64,000 nucleotides of DNA, taken from NCBI GenBank assembly GCA_021234155.1, contig JAJEKV010000002.1, positions 29,511,115 to 29,575,114 on the forward strand, written 5' to 3'. Numbering within the stretch: position 1 is the first letter of the stretch; each line of letters starts with the position of its first letter. This stretch comes from Isoetes taiwanensis (lineage: Eukaryota > Streptophyta > Lycopodiopsida > Isoetales > Isoetaceae). Below are positions 59,121 through 64,000 of this stretch, piece after piece. The position numbers and the translations under genes were made by a program. Below the pieces are notes generated by a model. The model saw only the letters and a list, made by a program, of their open reading frames with translations, did not search any database and was not told the origin of the DNA.

Positions 59121-61414
59121 GTAGATATTGGGAAATATGTACTCACTTTGAACGAAGTCTTTTAATTGTTTTTGAACTTTAATTGTACATAGTCTTTGTG
59201 AGAACATCATCGAAGAAGAAGAAGAAGAAGAAGAAGAAGAAGAAGAAGAAGAAGAAGAAGAGGAATATTCTCTTTGGATCTTCTTTTCTTTGGTTTAGAA
59301 CTTTGAGAAATACGATGAGACATAACTTATTTTGTTGTATGGCTTTTTGATTGGTCTATATGACCAAGTGAGGCAAAACAAACTTACATGATTATTTGCA
59401 AAAAAGTTCTCTAGAATTCAATTGAAGCATGGAGATAATAGTGCAAATAGCTAGATGGTATTTCAAGTCTATTGAATTGAAGACTTGCATCCGCTAAATG
59501 GTGATGGCGGGAAATTTTATAACTTTGAAAAGCATTGGAAAATGGAGAGTGTCAATGTTTTCATGGGCCTATGATTCAATCTGGCTTATGGTTATTAAAG
59601 AATGACCGGAAAGGCAAACAGGGATATGTATTTCCGTAGAACATCTCCATTGTTTGGTGCTCTTTTGATCTTTAAAACATTGAAATGAGATAAGATAATC
59701 TAGATGTTGACATGTCCCAAAACTTAATGGGAAGGACAAAGATATTTAGTGCTTTAAAAGGTTTATGGTTGCATATGGAGACACGTTAAAGCAAAAAAAG
59801 AGACATGTGGTTGTTGCATGGTTTTACTTTTATGAAAAAGCAAAAAGCTCTTTGAGAGTACACGGGACCATTTTGAAAAAAAGCAAAGAAGCAAAAGCAC
59901 CTAGAGTTGACGGCTTTGCCTTGGAGAATGAAAGTATGGTAAATATTTTCCATCACGTTTTTCTCTAAGACATTGGAATAAAAATAGTAGGTACATATAC
60001 ATGGGTTTATTGTGGCACGTTTATGGCGCCAAGATGGCTGCCGCCATGAACAGATATGTTCCCTTTTGGGCAATGCAAGGTTTTGTTGATGTTAATCGAT
60101 TCCAAAAATGGCCATCTCATTTCCGGAACTAGGAGCACAGACATCTAGTTCTATGTTATATTTGGGGCTTTTGCTCAGCAATATCGTGGTGCAAAAATGG
60201 CCGCACAAAGAGCTTCTCAGATGAGATCACAGTGATGAAAAGAAGCTTGTATGTATATGTGGATGCATGGGCTTGGCCGATACAAGCATACAAGGTCTAG
60301 CTTGGATTATGGCATACAAAGGAACATATATCAGGTTCGATTTGTTATATCTCTCCATACCTTCTGATGCTTGAATAAGGTTTTGGTGCTCCCAGTGCAA
60401 CTGTAAAACAGAATGATGATCTAAGGTTTCTTATACATCTGTTTCAATTGATCAAAGGGGTAGTCTTTAGAGAAATATCTGAAGCCCTTTAGGATTCACC
60501 CCACAATGATTTAGGATGATAGGCTTCTTTAAATGTTGTTATGCTCTATTGACATGGGCAATATGGCAGTTGGCCAATATCGAAGATCTGTGTAGCGACC
60601 TCAACAGAGATTTGTGGTGTCTTGCTTAAGTGAAAAAGAGGCCTTCAAGGATGCTCAAGATACAATCTTGCACAGGGCAACACAAATCAGGTTTTTTACT
60701 CTTGTTCAGCATTGTATTCTTTCCTAAACATAATATTATCAGCATCTCTTAGGTGCCTATCCCAGATTGGGAAGAAGAAAAATAATCTCTGCCAAAGGAA
60801 TAGCAATGCTGATTTAAGTTCTCAAGAGATACGATTGCTTGGTGTCTCCAAAAATCAGGTTTGATTTTTTTATTGTGAGTCTAATGTCATGCAGAAAACA
60901 TCCTAGCATGTAGTGTGATTTTCTATAAATGAACAGGATTGATTTGTTTGTATGCTCATGAATTTACAATATGGATAACATGTAGAATGTTGAATTATTT
61001 AAGGCACACATACAGCCATACAGGTTTATTCTGAGAAAGCCTGAGCTAATATGCATTGCAGATAATGTAAAGGCATCTAGCGGTCATTATGTGAGACATT
61101 AAAGATATGTGTTTAAAATCTGAATTTGTACAGGTTTATTTTGAGTTTAAAATCTGAATTTATACAGGTTTATTTTGAGAATGACTTGAGTTAATTTCAT
61201 TGTAGATGATATAAATGGTTTTAGTATTTTTCTTACGTGAAGCAATAAGGATATGAGTTTAAAATCTGAATCTCTCTACTATGAAAAACATGGTAATGGA
61301 TTGATACATGGAAGATGACCCAACTTTAAATATGTTATTCGGATTCTACAGGATTATTTATAAAGAATTATTCCATTTTTCTGTCTAGTTAATGTCTCCT
61401 CAGGGCAAAGGGAT

Positions 61415-61535
61415 ACAATTGGTGATCAGTGATAAACTGAGAGACCCAATGTACCTTTTGGCCCTTGCACATTTACCATTATCATGCTAATTGTGTATTG
61501 GTTGGCTGCAGGTACGGGCTCTCTCCTCCAATTGT
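61415..61535 (+). ncRNA. Structured motif, copy IV (divergent)
   Basis: ACAATTGG (61415-61422) pairs with CCAATTGT (61528-61535); GTACC (61451-61455) pairs with GGTAC (61511-61515). A CAGTGATAAACTG hairpin lies between. The loop keeps ATGCTAA and ends GCTGCAG. The primary sequence is largely different from copies I-II while the pairing scheme is kept. Confidence 0.4.
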
Positions 61536-61810
61536 CTCTTATTTGCTGTTAGGGGTGACTTTAACGTGAAGATAGAATCATTGGAAGCGTTACCAGAGCT
61601 ACATCTATTTTGTACTCCTACATTTTTATTTAAAGCATGGGAATAATTTATGGTAATATTACGATATGGGTCTACTTTTAACGTACATGGTAATGATTTA
61701 CATATATAATATACTGATCTACTAAAATATTGCTTTGCTACTTTACTACTTGTCTTTACTATTTCAATACTTTCTATGAATGTTTTAGGTATTATGCCTT
61801 CCAATTGTGG

Positions 61811-61826
61811 CCTGGGTAACGCCAGG
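61811..61826 (+). other. Conserved short hairpin, copy IV
   Basis: CCTGG-GTAACG-CCAGG, preceded by TTGTGG. The loop differs from copies I-III. Confidence 0.5.
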
Positions 61827-62408
61827 ATGGATATGTGTCGTGTAGTCTTTACCTTGAATGAATACGGTTTAGTAAAATGTTTTTACTATAATCTGTTAGT
61901 AGTCTTGGTGAAGATGTGTCGAAGAAGAAATTGTAATTTCCATTTGCCGGAGATATCTGGCATGCACAATTGATTGGCTTTACCTATGTATTTCTTGAAT
62001 AGCTCTACTTTCTGATATCTTGATGGAATTTTTTCCAATATCTTGATGGAGCTATCGAAACTTTTCGGCTATCTTGACGGAGTTATCGGACAAATTAATC
62101 TCTTATGCAAGCCAGGTTAGTTTGTATATTAAAAATTTCTTTTTTTATATATGAATTTAGATGTTGATAGCTATTGTTATGGTAAATACTATAACAGGCT
62201 GTCTATGGTACTTAAGGCCAATTGTGGCCCATGTACTTCAAAATTATAAAACCCTGATAATTTGTCAGGTCTTGAACTAGTCAATTGTGCTAGTTCTCGA
62301 TTTATCTGCTAAAGCGGATATAGTATTTGGTCCACTGCACCTTATACTACAAAAATACTATAAATTGATGCTGAATTAAAGATTCCATGAATCTAGTGTC
62401 TTCTGGTG

Positions 62409-62535
62409 TAAGGAAGTGGGACCCCTCTTTTTATGGGGGGGTCCTACTTTCCTTATAAAAAGAGGTGTCCTGCATCCTGAGGGAGGGATGTGGGAGAAGA
62501 AGAAGAAGAAGAAGAAGAAGAAGAAGAAGAAGAAG
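62409..62535 (+). promoter_or_regulatory. Hairpin plus TATA box at the end of unit IV
   Basis: TAAGGAAGTGGGACC pairs with GGTCCTACTTTCCTTA. TATAAAA lies at 62454-62460, then CATCCTGAGGGAGGGATG and (GAA)n. Matches 56561-56669 with several compensating or tolerated changes. Confidence 0.45.
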
Positions 62536-64000
62536 AGGAATATTCTCTTTGGATCTTCTTTTCTTTGGTTTAGAACTTTGAGAAATACGATGAGACATAA
62601 CTTATTTTGTTGTATGGCTTTTTGATTGGTCTATATGACCAAGTGAGGCAAAACAAACTTACATGATTATTTGCAAAAAAGTTCTCTAGAATTCAATTGA
62701 AGCATGGAGATAATAGTGCAAATAGCTAGATGGTATTTCAAGTCTATTGAATTGAAGACTTGCATCCGCTAAATGGTGATGGCGGGAAATTTTATAACTT
62801 TGAAAAGCATTGGAAAATGGAGAGTGTCAATGTTTTCATGGGCCTATGATTCAATCTGGCTTATGGTTATTAAAGAATGACCGGAAAGGCAAACAGGGAT
62901 ATGTATTTCCGTAGAACATCTCCATTGTTTGGTGCTCTTTTGATCTTTAAAACATTGAAATGAGATAAGATAATCTAGATGTTGACATGTCCCAAAACTT
63001 AATGGGAAGGACAAAGATATTTAGTGCTTTAAAAGGTTTATGGTTGCATATGGAGACACGTTAAAGCAAAAAAAGAGACATGTGGTTGTTGCATGGTTTT
63101 ACTTTTATGAAAAAGCAAAAAGCTCTTTGAGAGTACACGGGACCATTTTGAAAAAAAGCAAAGAAACAAAAGCACCTAGAGTTGACGGCTTTGCCTTGGA
63201 GAATGAAAGTATGGTAAATATTTTCCATCACGTTTTTCTCTAAGACATTGGAATAAAAATAGTAGGTACATATACATGGGTTTATTGTGGCACGTTTATG
63301 GCGCCAAGATGGCTGCCGCCATGAACAGATATGTTCCCTTTTGGGCAATGCAAGGTTTTGTTGATGTTAATCGATTCCAAAAATGGCCATCTCATTTCCG
63401 GAACTAGGAGCACAGACATCTAGTTCTATGTTATATTTGGGGCTTTTGCTCAGCAATATCGTGGTGCAAAATGGCCACAAAAGAGCTTCTCGATGAGATC
63501 ACAGTGATGAAAAGAAGCTTGTATGTATATGTGGATGCATGGGCTTGGCCGATACAAGCATACAAGGTCTAGCTTGGATTATGGCATACAAAGGAACATA
63601 TATCAGGTTCGATTTGTTATATCTCTCCATACCTTCTGATGCTTGAATAAGGTTTTGGTGCTCCCAAAAGCAATCAAAAACGTAATGATGATCTAAGGTT
63701 TCTTATACATCTGTTTCAATTGATCAAAGGGGTAGTCTTTAGAGAAATATCACTTCCTTTGGATTCCCGCCCACAATGATTTAGGTTGATAGGCTTCTTG
63801 TGCTTTATTATGCTCTATTGACATTGACATGGGCAATATGGCGGTTATAATATCGAAGATCGTGTAGCGACCTCAATAGAGATTTGTGGTGTCTTGCTTA
63901 AGTGAAAAAGAGGCCTTCAAGGATGCTCAAGATACAATCTTGCACAGGGCAACACAAATCAGGTTTTTTACTCTTGTTCAGCATTGTATTCTTTCCTAAA
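62536..64000 (+). repeat. Noncoding repeat unit V (cut by window end)
   Basis: Duplicate of unit IV at an offset of about 3275 bp, nearly identical to about 63470. It then differs at CTG/CAG-type sites until about 63860 and is near-identical again to the end. Confidence 0.85.

Larger units (their letters stand above)
56670..59263 (+). repeat. Noncoding repeat unit III (2594 bp)
   Basis: Duplicate of unit II at an offset of 3200 bp, almost identical at 56670-57780 and 58580-59211. It differs at 57780-58570 mainly at CTG/CAG sites. It ends early: after GAACATCATC the sequence goes straight into (GAA)n and unit IV, skipping the last 640 bp of unit II. Confidence 0.85.
59264..62535 (+). repeat. 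Noncoding repeat unit IV (3272 bp)
   Basis: Starts AATATTCTCTTTGGATCTTC like units II and III but then diverges into a second subfamily. Carries its own version of the structured motif (61415-61535), the CCTGG hairpin (61811-61826), the CGAAGAAGAAATTG segment near 61920 and the hairpin-TATA end. No gene recognised; frames at 59765-60073 are short and overlap on both strands. Confidence 0.85.

Noticed and set aside
59765-60073. Short frames duplicated at 63040-63348
   Set aside because: They are identical only because the whole unit is duplicated; they overlap on both strands and have no family features.

Overview
The window looks like repeat-rich nuclear DNA from a land plant with a large genome, plausibly a fern or other non-seed plant. 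That placement is an inference. The evidence is Copia elements primed by initiator tRNA-Met, plant L1-type LINEs with a DUF4283-like ORF1, plant gene fragments (plastid DXR, PPR, TOP6B-like, pectate lyase), GT-AG introns, very long microsatellites and few intact genes. Nothing bacterial is present.

Layout. 1-6557 is a strongly T-rich noncoding block with long direct repeats, a TATA-containing inverted repeat and a (CT)n tract. 6558-9713 is intergenic with two foldback elements and an LTR-like promoter segment. 9714-19175 is a decayed L1-type LINE split by a young Copia element (11914-17573) that has 703-bp LTRs, a perfect TTTAA target duplication, a tRNA-Met PBS and a frameshift in RT. 20380-22322 holds three exons of a host membrane-protein gene of unknown function. 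22860-24018 has GC-rich tandem and inverted repeats.

24300-32852 carries minus-strand fragments of unrelated host genes with their introns: TOP6B-like, PPR, DXR and a p23-like co-chaperone. A LINE with a 1092-codon ORF (25202-28480) interrupts the PPR remnant, and a CACTA-type transposon end with a 12-bp-periodic CGTCA array begins at 30162. 34488-37371 contains LINE remnants ending in a (TATTC)n tail. 37835-38720 is a two-exon secreted proline-rich (extensin-like) gene on the minus strand. 39075-40007 is a hAT-like element. 41686-42270 is a frameshifted pectate lyase exon.

43349-49795 is a second Copia element (5' LTR, gag, integrase). A degenerate LINE with a (TATTC)n tail lies inside its first zinc knuckle. 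From 49796 to the end there are no convincing genes. This part is a set of related noncoding units of about 2.6-3.3 kb, joined at (GAA)n tracts. Each complete unit carries a helix whose two arms change together between copies, and a second conserved hairpin. This is the best candidate here for an undescribed system: a repeated, possibly transcribed noncoding element with conserved RNA structure.

Most of the window is therefore nested transposable elements. The credible host genes are the membrane-protein gene at 20.4-22.3 kb and the proline-rich protein gene at 37.8-38.7 kb. Two duplicated stretches (57780-58570 and 63470-63860) differ from their partners mainly at CTG/CAG sites, which looks like assembly error and not evolution.
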